From Iamia sp963728655 (GTDB taxonomy: Bacteria; Actinomycetota; Acidimicrobiia; Acidimicrobiales; Iamiaceae): DNA of 64,000 nucleotides. The stretch is from NCBI GenBank assembly GCA_963728655.1, contig CAVSLD010000006.1, positions 992,001 through 1,056,000 on the forward strand, written 5' to 3'. The position numbers and the translations under genes are program-made. The notes beneath the pieces were generated by a model. It was not told the origin of the DNA, did not search any database, and was given only the letters and a program-made list of their open reading frames with translations. Below are positions 1 to 9,150 of the stretch, piece by piece; the first letter of the stretch is position 1, and each line of letters starts with the position of its first letter.

Positions 1-1034
1 CGGCGGGCGTCGCCCTCGCCACCTCGCTGGTCGGCACCCGGTTCCTCATCGTCTGGCTCCGCCAGCGGGGCGTCGGCCAGCCCATCCACGAGGACGTGCC
101 CGACGCCCACCAGGGCAAGGCGGGTACGCCCACCATGGGCGGCATCGCCATCGTCGCCGGGGCGGTGGTCGGCTACCTGGTGGCCCACACCCGCCAGGGC
201 CTGCCCTTCACCGCCTCCGGGACGCTGCTGGTGGCCCTCGTCATCGGGGCCGGCGCGGTGGGCATGGCCGACGACTGGATCAAGATCTCCCAGGAGCGGA
301 ACCTGGGCCTGTCCAAGGCGGCCAAGAGCATCGGACTGCTCACCGTGGCCGTCGGGTTCGCGGTGCTGGCCGTCACCCTCACCGACGTCCACACCAACCT
401 GTCGTTCACCCGCTTCGACAACTTCGAGGACCTCGACCTGGGGCCGGTGCTCTGGTGCTGCTGGGCGGTGCTGCTCATCGTGGGCTGCACCAACGCCGTC
501 AACCTGACCGACGGCCTCGACGGCCTGGCGGGCGGCTCGGCCATCTTCGGCTTCGCCGCCTTCACCGTCATCGCCTTCTGGGCCTTCCGCAACGCCGGCC
601 AGGCCGGGGCCCTGGCCAACTACCAGATCCCCGACGCCCTCGACCTCGCCGTGGTCGCCGCCGCCCTGGTCGGGTCGACCACCGGGTTCCTGTGGTGGAA
701 CGCCACCCCCGCGCGCATCTTCATGGGCGACACCGGGTCGCTGGCCATCGGCGGGGGACTGGCCGGGCTGGCCCTGCTGCTCAACACCCAGCTCCTCCTG
801 CCCATCATCGGCGGGCTCTTCGTGTTCGAGACGATGTCGGTCATCGTGCAGGTGGCCGCCTTCCGGGCCTTCGGCAAGCGGCCCTTCCGCATGGCCCCGA
901 TCCACCACCACTACGAGTTCGCGGGCTGGCCCCAGACCACCATCATCGTGCGCTTCTGGATCCTGGCCGGCCTCTCCACCGCCATCGCCCTCGGCCTCTA
1001 CCTGGCCGACTACATCCACCTCACGGGCCAGTGA
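1..1034 (+). CDS. mraY: MraY, phospho-MurNAc-pentapeptide transferase (5' partial)
   Basis: Integral membrane enzyme that transfers phospho-MurNAc-pentapeptide from UDP to undecaprenyl phosphate, forming lipid I. The reading frame is already open at base 3, so the N-terminus lies outside the window. Visible family motifs are QPIHEDVPDAHQGKAGTPTMGG near the start, NLTDGLDGLAGG (Asp-rich catalytic loop), FMGDTGSLAIGG and a C-terminal APIHHHYE histidine cluster. Many hydrophobic segments fit the ten-helix fold. It is followed after 18 bases by murD, in the standard dcw order. The internal GTG at 96 is not a real start, because the conserved QPI-ED motif lies upstream of it. Confidence 0.97.
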   Translation, partial: AGVALATSLVGTRFLIVWLRQRGVGQPIHEDVPDAHQGKAGTPTMGGIAIVAGAVVGYLVAHTRQGLPFTASGTLLVALVIGAGAVGMADDWIKISQERNLGLSKAAKSIGLLTVAVGFAVLAVTLTDVHTNLSFTRFDNFEDLDLGPVLWCCWAVLLIVGCTNAVNLTDGLDGLAGGSAIFGFAAFTVIAFWAFRNAGQAGALANYQIPDALDLAVVAAALVGSTTGFLWWNATPARIFMGDTGSLAIGGGLAGLALLLNTQLLLPIIGGLFVFETMSVIVQVAAFRAFGKRPFRMAPIHHHYEFAGWPQTTIIVRFWILAGLSTAIALGLYLADYIHLTGQ

Positions 1035-1052
1035 GCGCCGGCGCCGCGCCCC

Positions 1053-2429
1053 GTGCGCGACGACCGGCCCACCGTGCTGGTCGGCCTCGGCGTCACCGGG
1101 CGCGCCGTGGCCCGGGCCCTGGCCCGCCGGGGCCTGCCCGTCGCCCTGGTCGACGACCGCCCGGCCGAGGCCGACCGGGCCCTGGCCGCCGAGCTCGACG
1201 TGGCCCTGCGTCGAGGCGCCCGACGCCGTCGCCCTCGGCGCCCTGCTCGACGGGGCCGGCGCCCTGGTGCCGGCCCCCGGCCTGCCCGAGGCCCACCCCG
1301 CCCTGGCCCTGGCCGCGGCCCGCGACCTGGCCGTGGTCGGAGAGCTCGACCTGGCCGCGGCCTGGGACCCCCGCCCCTGCGTGGCGGTCACCGGCACCGA
1401 CGGCAAGACCACGGTGACCACCCTGGTCCGGGACCTGCTGGTCGCCTCGGGGGTGGCCGCGGTCGACGCCGGCAACACCGAGGTCCCCCTCGTCGAGGCC
1501 ATCGACGACCCCGGCCCGGAGGTCTTCGTGGTCGAGGCGTCGTCGTTCCGCCTGGCCCCGCTGCGTCGCTTCGCCCCGGTGGCTGCGGCCTGGCTCAACT
1601 TCGGCCCCGACCACCAGGACGTGCACGCCGACCTGGGCGCGCTACGAGGCGGCCAAGGCCAACATCTGGCGCGGCCTTCGGCCCCGACCAGGTGGCGGTG
1701 GCCAACCGCGACGACCCCGTGGTCGCCCGCCACGCCGCCGGCCTGCCGCGGGTCGAGACCTTCGGCCTCGGCCCGGCCCCGGCCGACGGCGGCGCCCACT
1801 GGACGGTGGCCGACGGCACCCTGCGGGACCCGGCGGGCGAGGCCGTCGTCGTCACCGCCGAGCTGCACCGGTCCCTGCCCCACGACCTGGCCAACGCCCA
1901 GGCCGCGGCGGCCCTGGCCCGGGCCGCGGGAGCGACCCCGGCGGGCACGGCCGAGGGCCTCCGCGCCTTCCGCCACCTGCCCCACCGGGTCCAGCTGCTG
2001 GGCGAGGCCGACGGCGTGCGCTGGTACGACGACTCCAAGGCCACCGCCCCCCACGCCACCCTGGCCGCCCTGTCGGGGTTCGCCTCCGCGGTGCTCATCG
2101 CCGGTGGTCGCAACAAGGGCCTCGACCTCTCGGCCCTGGCCGCCGGCGCCGAGCACGTGCGCTCGGTGGTGGCCATGGGCGAGGCGGCCGACGAGGTGGC
2201 CGCCGCCTTCGCCGGGCTCCGCCCCGTGGTCACGGTGGCGACCATGGACGAGGCCGTGGCCGCCGCCGCCGCGGCCGCCCGCCCCGGCGACGCGGTGCTG
2301 CTCTCGCCCGCCTGCGCCTCCTTCGACCAGTACCGCGGCTACGCCGAGCGGGGCGACGACTTCGCCCGGGCCGCGGCCGCCGCCGGGGTCCGGCCCCGGC
2401 CCGACGACCACGAGGAGGTCGCGTCGTGA
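1053..2429 (+). CDS. murD: MurD, UDP-MurNAc-L-Ala:D-Glu ligase, with three frameshifts
   Basis: Cytoplasmic Mur ligase that adds D-glutamate to UDP-MurNAc-L-alanine. The N-terminal Rossmann part (VLVGLGVTGRAVARAL) and the C-terminal domain (WYDDSKATAPHAT, LIAGGRNKGLD, LLSPACASFDQY) share one frame. The middle part, with the ATP loop TGTDGKTTVTTL near base 1390 and EASSFRL, lies in a second frame, and YEAAKANIWR lies in a third. Removing one base near 1209, 1642 and 1673 gives a continuous protein of about 457 residues, normal for MurD. The three +1 shifts sum to zero, so the stop is the native one. GTG start at 1053; the stop overlaps the ftsW GTG. murD is essential and surrounding genes are intact, so sequence error is likelier than decay. 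Confidence 0.9.
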   Translation: MRDDRPTVLVGLGVTGRAVARALARRGLPVALVDDRPAEADRALAAELDVALRRGARRRRPRRPARRGRRPGAGPRPARGPPRPGPGRGPRPGRGRRARPGRGLGPPPLRGGHRHRRQDHGDHPGPGPAGRLGGGRGRRRQHRGPPRRGHRRPRPGGLRGRGVVVPPGPAASLRPGGCGLAQLRPRPPGRARRPGRATRRPRPTSGAAFGPDQVAVANRDDPVVARHAAGLPRVETFGLGPAPADGGAHWTVADGTLRDPAGEAVVVTAELHRSLPHDLANAQAAAALARAAGATPAGTAEGLRAFRHLPHRVQLLGEADGVRWYDDSKATAPHATLAALSGFASAVLIAGGRNKGLDLSALAAGAEHVRSVVAMGEAADEVAAAFAGLRPVVTVATMDEAVAAAAAAARPGDAVLLSPACASFDQYRGYAERGDDFARAAAAAGVRPRPDDHEEVAS

Positions 2430-3627
2430 CGACCGTGTCGCCCCTGCGCCGGCGCGCCGCCGGCCCCGACGCCGCCGCCCCGGCCCGGCCCCGACGCCTG
2501 CGGATCTCCCTCCCGGGCCCGCCGCCGGGTGAGCCCACCGGCACCTTCACGGTCCTGGCCGCGGTGGTCGCCGTGCTGGTCCTGTTCGGCCTGGTGATGG
2601 TCCTGTCGTCGTCGTCGATCATCGCCCTGGAGGAGACCGGCTCCACCTGGGGCTACGGCGTCCGCCAGGGCATCTGGGCAGTGGTCGGCCTGGCCGGCCT
2701 GCTGGCCGCCCTCTACAGCGACCGGCGCACCTGGCGCCGGTGGTGCCGGGTGGGCCTGGTCGTCGTGGTGGTGCTGCTGGTCGCCGTGCTGGCCGTGGGC
2801 CAGTCGGTCAACGGCGCCCGGCGCTGGGTCGGGGCCGGTCCGGTGTCGCTCCAGCCCTCGGAGCTGGCCAAGGTCGCCCTGGTCCTCGTTCGTGGCCGAC
2901 CTCCTGGCCCGGCGCTGCCGGGAGATGGACGACCCCCGCCGCACCCTGTGGCCCGTGGTCGGGGTGCTGGGCGGGGTGCTCTCGCTCGTCCTGCTCCAGC
3001 CCAACCTGGGCACCAGCCTGGTGATCACCGCCATCGTGCTCATGATGCTGCGTGGCCGCCGGCGCCCGGATGCGGGCCCTCGCCGGCTTCGGCGGCCTGG
3101 CCGTGGTCGCGGCCGGGCTCCTCGTGTGGTTCGAGCCCTACCGGCGGCGCCGCCTCTTCGCCATGTTCGACCCGTGGTCGAACAAGTCCGACAGCGGCTA
3201 CCAGGCCATCCAGGCCGGGGTGGGCCTGAGCGACGGCGGCCTCACCGGCCTGGGCCTGGGCCAGAGCAAGGCCAAGTACGGGTACCTGCCCTTCGCCCAC
3301 AACGACTTCATCTTCGCCATCATCGGCGAGGAGCTGGGCCTGCTGGGCGCCCTCGCCGTGGTCCTCCTGTTCGTCATGCTCGCCTTCCTCGGCGTGCGGG
3401 CCGCCACCCACGCCGCCGACCGCTTCAGCGCCCTGGTGGCCGTGGGGATCACCACCTGGCTGGTCTCCCAGGCCTTCCTCAACATCGCGGTGGTCCTGGG
3501 GCTGGTGCCCAACACCGGCGTGCCCCTGCCCTTCGTCTCCTACGGCGGCTCCTCGCTGCTGGTCACCATGGTCGGGGTGGGCATGCTGCTGAACATCGCC
3601 CGCCACCCCCGCCCCACCGCCCCGTGA
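2426..3627 (+). CDS. ftsW: FtsW/RodA-family SEDS glycosyltransferase, two frameshifts
   Basis: Polytopic SEDS protein that polymerises lipid II at the septum. Three fragments in successive frames join into one protein of about 399 residues. The first ends at VSLQPSELAKVALVL, the second carries LLARRCREMDD and LLQPNLGTSLVI, and the third carries the C-terminal signature FAHNDFIFAIIGEELG and GVPLPFVSYGGSS. Extra single bases near 2888 (ctcGttc) and 3051 (ctgCgtg) explain the breaks. The first about 35 residues are a Pro/Arg-rich cytoplasmic tail. The GTG start overlaps the murD stop and the end overlaps the murG start by 4 bp, so translational coupling is expected. By position in the dcw cluster it is ftsW rather than rodA. 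Confidence 0.9.
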
Positions 3628-4772
3628 GCCCGACCGCCCCGGAGCCCACCGCCGTCCTCGTCGCCGGCGGGGGCACCGCCGGCCACCTCGTGCCCGGCCT
3701 GGCCGTGGCCGCCGCCCTGGTCGGGCGGGGCACCGACCCCGCCGCCATCCACTTCGTGGGATCGGACCGCGGGGTGGAGGCCGACATGGTGCCGGCCGCC
3801 GGGTTCGGCCTCGACGAGCTGCCCGGCCGGGGCCTGCCCCGCCGCCCCGGTGTGGCCATGGCCCGGGCCGCGTGGGCCCTCGTCACCGCCACCCGGCAGG
3901 GGATCGGCATCGTCCGCCGGCGCCGCCCCGAGGTGGTGCTGTCCCTCGGCGGCCACGCTGCCTTCGCCTGCGCCTTCGGTGCCGTCCTGGCCCGGGTGCC
4001 GCTGGTGCTGGTCGAGCAGAACGTCCGGGCCGGCGCGGTCAACCGGAGCCTGGCCCGCTTCGCCCGGGCCAGCGCGGTGTCGTTCCCGGGCACCGACCTG
4101 CCCCGGGCCCGCGTCACCGGCAACCCGCTGCCCGCCCCCCTGGTGGCCGCGGCCCGCCGCCGCCGGGGCCCCGACGGCGCCGCCGCCCGCGACGAGGCCC
4201 GGCGGACCCTCGGCCTGCCCGCCGACCGCACCGTCGTCCTCGTCACGACCGGGTCGCTGGGCTCCACCCGCGTCAACCAGGCCGTGGTCGGCCTGGCCCG
4301 GCGCTGGGCCGACCGCACCGACGTCGCCGTCCGCCACGTCACCGGCCGGCGCGACCACGACGAGGTCCGCGCCGACCTGCCCGACCTGCCCGCCGGCGGC
4401 CTCCACCTCGACCTGGTCGCCTACGAGGACCGCATGCCGCTGGCCCTGGCCGCGGCCGACGTGGCCGTCACCCGCGCCGGGGCCGGCACCTGCGCCGAGC
4501 TGGCCGCCTTCGGCGTGCCCGCGGTCATGGTGCCGCTGCCCATCGCCACCCGCGACCACCAGGCCGCCAACGCCGGCGTGCTGGCCGAGGCCGGCGGGGC
4601 CGTGGTGGTGCCCGACGACGAGCTCGACGCCGACCGCCTGGCCCGCGAGCTGGGCCCCCTCGTCGACGACGCCGACGGGCGGTCGGCGCGGTCGGCGGGC
4701 ATGGCCTCGACGGCCCGGCTCGACGCGGCCGAGCGGGTGGCCGACGTGATCGAGGAGGTGCTCCGTGGCTGA
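3624..4772 (+). CDS. murG: MurG, lipid II-forming GlcNAc transferase
   Basis: Peripheral membrane GT-B (GT28) glycosyltransferase that adds GlcNAc from UDP-GlcNAc to lipid I. At 382 residues it has the usual length. The N-terminal glycine loop GGGTAGHLVPG is at residues 15-25. The C-terminal domain shows TRAGAGTCAELAAFGVPAV and PLPIATRDHQAANA, the donor-sugar region. GTG start at 3624 lies within the ftsW stop (GTGA overlap), and its stop overlaps murC by 8 bp. Intact. Confidence 0.96.
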   Translation: MSPTAPEPTAVLVAGGGTAGHLVPGLAVAAALVGRGTDPAAIHFVGSDRGVEADMVPAAGFGLDELPGRGLPRRPGVAMARAAWALVTATRQGIGIVRRRRPEVVLSLGGHAAFACAFGAVLARVPLVLVEQNVRAGAVNRSLARFARASAVSFPGTDLPRARVTGNPLPAPLVAAARRRRGPDGAAARDEARRTLGLPADRTVVLVTTGSLGSTRVNQAVVGLARRWADRTDVAVRHVTGRRDHDEVRADLPDLPAGGLHLDLVAYEDRMPLALAAADVAVTRAGAGTCAELAAFGVPAVMVPLPIATRDHQAANAGVLAEAGGAVVVPDDELDADRLARELGPLVDDADGRSARSAGMASTARLDAAERVADVIEEVLRG

Positions 4773-6183
4773 GGACGACCCCACCCCCCGCCTCGACCTG
4801 GCCGCGGGCCCGCTGCACGTCCACGTGGTGGGCGTGGGCGGGGTGGGCATGCGCCCCATCGCCTCGGTGCTGGCCGGCATGGGCCACCACGTCACGGGCT
4901 CGGACATGAAGCCCTCGGCCGGGCTCGAGCGCCTGGTCGCCCAGGGCGTCGAGGTCCAGGTGGGCCACGCCCCCGCCAACGTCGAGGGGGCCGACGTGGT
5001 GGCCGTCTCCACCGCCATCCCCGACAGCAACCGGGAGGTCCGGGCGGCCCGGGAGCTGGGCATCCCCGTGGCCCACCGGGCCGAGGTGCTGGCCGCCATC
5101 ACCCGGGTCCGCCGCACCCTGGCCGTGTCCGGCACCCACGGCAAGACCACCACCACCACGATGCTGGCCCTCATCCTCCAGGAGGCCGGGCTGTCGCCGT
5201 CGTTCATCATCGGCGGTGACGTCAACGCCCTCGGCTCCGGGGCGGCCTGGGACGCGGGCGACCTGTTCGTGGTCGAGGCCGACGAGAGCGACGGCACCTT
5301 CACCGAGCTCGAGGCCGAGGTCGCGGTGATCACCAACGTGGAGGCCGACCACCTCGACCACTGGGGCGACCTGGCCGCCATCGAGGCCGCCTTCGACCGC
5401 TTCGCGGCGGCCGCGCCCACCACCGTCGTCTGCAGCGACGAGCCCCACGCCGCCGCCCTCGCGGCCCGGCACGGGAGCACCACCTACGGCACCTCGGAGG
5501 GCGCCGACTTCCGCATCGTCGACGTCGAGGTCGACCGGGTGGGCACCCGCTTCGCCATCGAGCACGACGGCGAGCGCCTGGGGCCCGTCGAGATGCCGAT
5601 CCCCGGGCTCCACAACGCCCGCAACGCCACCGCCGCCCTGGTGGCGGCCCGCCACGTGGGCGCACCCGTGGGGGCGGCGGTCAGCGCCCTGGCCCACTAC
5701 GCCGGCGTGGCCCGCCGCTACCAGTTCCGCGGCAGCGTCGGCGGCATCACCCTCGTCGACGACTACGCCCACAACCCGGGCAAGGTCGCGGCGGTGGTGG
5801 CCACCGCGGCCCAGGGCGGCTGGGACCGGGTCGTGGTCGTGTTCCAGCCCCACCGCTACTCCCGCACCGAGGACCTGGGCGCCCAGTTCGCCGACTCCTT
5901 CGCCGGTGCCGACCAAGTGCTGGTCACCGCCATCGACGGGGCCGGCGAGCAGCCCCGGCCCGGCATCACCGGCCAGCTGGTGGCCGATGCGGTGGTCGCC
6001 GCCCACCCCGACCTCGACGTGGCCTACGTGCCCGACGGCGAGGACCTGCTCGACCGGCTCGTCGCCGAGCTGCGGCCCGGCGACCTCTGCCTCACCCTCG
6101 GGGCCGGCGACATCACCACCCTCCCCGACGACCTGCTGGCCCGACTCGAGGCCGCCGGCGCCGCGGGGGCTGCGGGGTCGTGA
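4765..6183 (+). CDS. murC: MurC, UDP-MurNAc:L-alanine ligase
   Basis: First Mur ligase of the pathway, adding L-Ala to UDP-MurNAc with ATP. 472 residues. N-terminal Rossmann domain (VVGVGGVGMRPIASVL), central ATP loop SGTHGKTTTTTM near residue 123, the acidic VEADESDGTF and the Mur-ligase motif NVEADHLDHW. C-terminal domain includes DDYAHNPGKV and VFQPHRYSRTEDL. GTG start inside the last codons of murG; the 3' end overlaps murB by 4 bp. The protein ends in an Ala/Gly-rich tail. Intact, unlike the nearby murD. Confidence 0.97.
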   Translation: MAEDDPTPRLDLAAGPLHVHVVGVGGVGMRPIASVLAGMGHHVTGSDMKPSAGLERLVAQGVEVQVGHAPANVEGADVVAVSTAIPDSNREVRAARELGIPVAHRAEVLAAITRVRRTLAVSGTHGKTTTTTMLALILQEAGLSPSFIIGGDVNALGSGAAWDAGDLFVVEADESDGTFTELEAEVAVITNVEADHLDHWGDLAAIEAAFDRFAAAAPTTVVCSDEPHAAALAARHGSTTYGTSEGADFRIVDVEVDRVGTRFAIEHDGERLGPVEMPIPGLHNARNATAALVAARHVGAPVGAAVSALAHYAGVARRYQFRGSVGGITLVDDYAHNPGKVAAVVATAAQGGWDRVVVVFQPHRYSRTEDLGAQFADSFAGADQVLVTAIDGAGEQPRPGITGQLVADAVVAAHPDLDVAYVPDGEDLLDRLVAELRPGDLCLTLGAGDITTLPDDLLARLEAAGAAGAAGS

Positions 6184-7115
6184 CCGGCGCCGCCGTCGCC
6201 CGCGCCGCCGCGGTGCTGGGCCCCCGGGCCCGCGCCGGCGTGCCGCTGGGACCGCTCACGACCTACCGGCTGGGCGGTCCCGCCGCCCTGCTGGTGGAGG
6301 CCGACGACCAGGCCGCCCTCGCCGCCGTGGCCGGCGCCGTCGCCGCCAGCGGGCTGCCCACGCTCGTGGTGGGCCGGGGCTCGAACCTGCTGGTGGCCGA
6401 CGAGGGCTTCGCCGGCATCGCCGTGGTCATGGGCGCCGGCCTCGGCGCCCTCGGCGTCGAGGGCACCACCGTGCGCGCCGGCGGGGCCGCCAGCCTGCCG
6501 GTGGTGGCCCGCCGCACCGCCGCGGCCGGGCTGACCGGCTTCGAGTGGGCGGTGGGCGTCCCCGGCTCCATCGGCGGCGCCGTGCGGATGAACGCCGGCG
6601 GGCACGGCTCGGACATGGCGGCCAGCCTGCGGAGCGTCCGCGTCGTCGACCTCGCCGCGGGGGAGGATGGTGCCGTGCCCGCGACGCTGCCCGCCTCCGG
6701 TCTGGACCTGGGCTTCCGCTCCTCGGCGGTGCGGCCGACACAGGTCGTGGTCGAGGCCGAGCTGGAGCTGGCCCCGGGCGACCGCGCTGCGTCCGAGGCC
6801 GAGATCTCCGAGATCGTCCGCTGGCGCCGGGCCAACCAGCCCGGCGGGGCCAACGCCGGGTCGGTGTTCGTCAACCCGGCGGGCGACTCGGCCGGCCGCC
6901 TCATCGACGAGGCCGGGGCCAAGGGGCTCCGCATCGGCTCGGCCGAGGTCTCCGAGAAGCACGCCAACTTCATCCAGTGCGACCCGGGGGGCCGGGCCGC
7001 CGACGTGCACGCCCTGATGCTCGAGGTGGCCCGCCGGGTGGCGGCCACCTCCGGGGTCTGGCTGCGGCCCGAGACCCGCCTGGTGGGCCTGGACTGGCCG
7101 GAGGCGGCCCCGTGA
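6180..7115 (+). CDS. murB: MurB, UDP-N-acetylenolpyruvoylglucosamine reductase
   Basis: FAD/NADPH enzyme that reduces enolpyruvyl-UDP-GlcNAc to UDP-MurNAc. 311 residues. FAD-binding motifs GRGSNLLV and GVPGSIGGAVRMNAGGHG are clear. ANAGSVFVNP carries the catalytic serine region, and IDEAGAKGLRIGSAEVSEKH forms the C-terminal active-site segment. GTG start overlaps the murC stop (GTGA), and the stop overlaps the ftsQ GTG in the same way, so the block from murD to ftsQ is one coupled operon. Confidence 0.96.
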   Translation: MTGAAVARAAAVLGPRARAGVPLGPLTTYRLGGPAALLVEADDQAALAAVAGAVAASGLPTLVVGRGSNLLVADEGFAGIAVVMGAGLGALGVEGTTVRAGGAASLPVVARRTAAAGLTGFEWAVGVPGSIGGAVRMNAGGHGSDMAASLRSVRVVDLAAGEDGAVPATLPASGLDLGFRSSAVRPTQVVVEAELELAPGDRAASEAEISEIVRWRRANQPGGANAGSVFVNPAGDSAGRLIDEAGAKGLRIGSAEVSEKHANFIQCDPGGRAADVHALMLEVARRVAATSGVWLRPETRLVGLDWPEAAP

Positions 7116-7924
7116 GCCCCCGCCCGCCCGTCCAGCAGGATCGCGCCCCCGCCGCCGCGCCCGCGACCCGCCCGCCCCACCCCCGCATCCGGGCCCGACG
7201 GGTGGCGGTCGCCCGCGACGTGGGCCGTCGCCGTCGGCGGCGCCTCAACGTGGTCCTGGCCGTCATCTGCCTCGGCGTGTGGACCCTCGTCGGGCTGCGC
7301 AGCTCGCTCCTCGACGTCGACCGGGTGCAGGTCACCGGGGCCGACCGCACCGCCCCCGACGCCGTCCGGGCCGCGGCCGGCATCGCCCCGGGCGAGCCCA
7401 TGGTCGGCCTCGACGTCGACGCCGGCACCGACGCGGTCGCGGCCCTGCCCTGGGTCGACGAGGTCCGCATCTCCCGCATGTGGCCCGGCACCGTCCGCAT
7501 CGTGGTCACCGAGCGCACGCCGCTGGCGGCCGTGCGGGTCGACGGCGGCTGGGCCCGGGTCGACGCCCAGGGACGGGTGCTCGACGTGGTGGCGGCCCCG
7601 CCCGACCTGCTGGCCCTCGCCGGGCGCCGCCCGGCGGGACCGGGGGCCACCCTGCCCGCCGCCGACCGCGAGGTCCTCGCCACCCTCGCCCGCATCCCCG
7701 ACGCGCTGGCCGTCCAGGTGGCCCAGGCCCGGGCCGACGACCGGGGCCTGGTCCTCGACGTGGGGGAGGGGTGGACCGTCGTGGTGGGCGACGACGACGA
7801 CCTCGGGGCCAAGGCGGCCGCGGCCCGGGCCGTGCAGGCCGCGGCCGACCCCGCCGACGGCTGCACCATCGACGTCCGCGTCCCGTCCTCGCCGGTCTTG
7901 ACCCCCGGAGGCGACTGTGCCTAA
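7112..7924 (+). CDS. ftsQ: FtsQ/DivIB-type divisome protein
   Basis: Bitopic division protein linking early and late divisome parts. 270 residues: a basic Pro/Arg-rich cytoplasmic tail (1-46), one membrane span (about 47-65, VVLAVICLGVWTLVGL), a POTRA domain beginning at LLDVDRVQVTGADRT and a FtsQ-type beta domain (VRISRMWPGTVRIVVTERTP). The start is GTG at 7112, overlapping the murB stop. Next comes a 119-bp gap with two hairpins and then ftsZ; no ftsA is present, as usual in actinobacteria. Confidence 0.92.
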   Translation: MSPRPPVQQDRAPAAAPATRPPHPRIRARRVAVARDVGRRRRRRLNVVLAVICLGVWTLVGLRSSLLDVDRVQVTGADRTAPDAVRAAAGIAPGEPMVGLDVDAGTDAVAALPWVDEVRISRMWPGTVRIVVTERTPLAAVRVDGGWARVDAQGRVLDVVAAPPDLLALAGRRPAGPGATLPAADREVLATLARIPDALAVQVAQARADDRGLVLDVGEGWTVVVGDDDDLGAKAAAARAVQAAADPADGCTIDVRVPSSPVLTPGGDCA

Positions 7925-7952
7925 TCTCTCAACCCTCACCAGAACTTTACAT

Positions 7953-7983
7953 AACCCTCAGCCTCGAGTCGAGGTCGAGGGTT
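7953..7983 (+). promoter_or_regulatory. First hairpin upstream of ftsZ
   Basis: Inverted repeat aaccctc...gagggtt enclosing a second perfect inverted repeat cctcga-g-tcgagg, forming one long imperfect hairpin. The octamer aaccctca also occurs as a direct repeat at 7931-7938. An AT-richer patch (aactttacataa, 7943-7954) just upstream may hold a -10 element. Role unknown: attenuator, processing site or protein-binding palindrome. Confidence 0.6.
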
Positions 7984-7987
7984 GGAA

Positions 7988-8014
7988 GACGGTCGGCCTC
8001 CGGGGCCGACCGTC
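7988..8014 (+). promoter_or_regulatory. Second hairpin upstream of ftsZ
   Basis: Perfect 11-bp inverted repeat gacggtcggcc / ggccgaccgtc with a 5-nt loop (tccgg). It sits 4 bases after the first hairpin and 29 bases before the ftsZ start. No T tract follows, so it is not a classical terminator. It could be an attenuator, an mRNA-stability element or an RNA processing site that separates ftsZ from the upstream mur genes. The ftsZ ribosome site (aggag, 8031-8035) is outside it. Confidence 0.65.
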
Positions 8015-8043
8015 GTGCGCGTCCCCAGATAGGAGCACCCCCC

Positions 8044-9150
8044 ATGGCCGGCAACCCACAGAACTACCTGGCAGTGATCAAGGTCGTCGGCGTCGGCGGC
8101 GGCGGCTGCAACGCCGTCAACCGCATGATCGACGCGGGGCTGAAGGGGGTCGAGTTCATCGCCGTCAACACCGACGCCCAGGCCCTGCTCATGAGCGACG
8201 CCGACGTCAAGCTCGACATCGGGCGCGACCTCACCCGCGGCCTCGGGGCCGGGAGCGACCCCGAGGTCGGCGGCCAGGCGGCCGAGGCCCACCGGGGCGA
8301 GCTGGAGGAGGTGCTCAAGGGCGCCGACATGGTGTTCATCACCGCCGGCAAGGGCGGCGGCACCGGCACCGGCGCGGCGCCGGTGGTGGCCGAGCTGGCC
8401 AAGTCGCTGGGCGCGCTCACCATCGGCGTGGTCACCCGGCCCTTCGCCTTCGAGGGCCGCCGCCGCTCGGTGCAGGCCGAGGCCGGCATCCAGAAGCTGA
8501 AGGAGACGGTCGACACCCAGATCGTCATCCCCAACGACCGCCTGCTCACCGTGTCCAACGAGAAGACCTCGGTGCTCAACGCCTTCAAGATGGCCGACGA
8601 GGTCCTGCTCCAGGGCGTCCAGGGCATCACCGACCTCATCACCACCCCCGGCCTCATCAACACCGACTTCGCCGACGTCAAGATGGTGATGAGCAACGCC
8701 GGCTCGGCCCTCATGGGCATCGGCTACGCCTCGGGGGAGAGCCGGGCCCTCCAGGCCGCCCGCAACGCCATCTCCAGCCCCCTGCTGGAGGCCTCCATCG
8801 AGGGGGCGCGGGGCATCCTGCTCAGCATCACCGGCGGCAGCGACATGGGCCTCTTCGAGGTCAACGAGGCGGCCGAGGTCATCCACGGCGTGGCCCACCC
8901 CGACGCCAACATCATCTTCGGCACCGTGATCGACGACGAGATGGGCGACGAGGTGCGCGTCACCGTCATCGCCGCCGGCTTCGACCGGTGGGAGGAGGGG
9001 CGCACCCGGGCCCGCACCCACGCCGAGACGGTGGAGGCCGCCGGCGACGGCGGCGCGGCGGCGCCGGTGACCGACCTCTTCGGCGGCTCCGACACCGACG
9101 AGGAGCCCGAGGACCCCGACGACTTCGACGTGCCGAGCTTCCTCCGCTGA
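8044..9150 (+). CDS. ftsZ: FtsZ, tubulin-like division GTPase
   Basis: Polymerises with GTP into the Z-ring at mid-cell. 368 residues. The tubulin signature GKGGGTGTGAAPVV is at about residues 102-115, the T7/synergy region appears as NTDFADVKMVMSN, and the C-terminal conserved peptide DDFDVPSFLR, the docking site for membrane anchors such as SepF, is complete. ATG start with aggag 8 bases upstream. It is intact and is followed by pgeF, yggS, sepF, yggT and divIVA, the usual actinobacterial order. With no ftsA visible, SepF encoded at 10542 is the likely membrane tether. Confidence 0.98.
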   Translation: MAGNPQNYLAVIKVVGVGGGGCNAVNRMIDAGLKGVEFIAVNTDAQALLMSDADVKLDIGRDLTRGLGAGSDPEVGGQAAEAHRGELEEVLKGADMVFITAGKGGGTGTGAAPVVAELAKSLGALTIGVVTRPFAFEGRRRSVQAEAGIQKLKETVDTQIVIPNDRLLTVSNEKTSVLNAFKMADEVLLQGVQGITDLITTPGLINTDFADVKMVMSNAGSALMGIGYASGESRALQAARNAISSPLLEASIEGARGILLSITGGSDMGLFEVNEAAEVIHGVAHPDANIIFGTVIDDEMGDEVRVTVIAAGFDRWEEGRTRARTHAETVEAAGDGGAAAPVTDLFGGSDTDEEPEDPDDFDVPSFLR

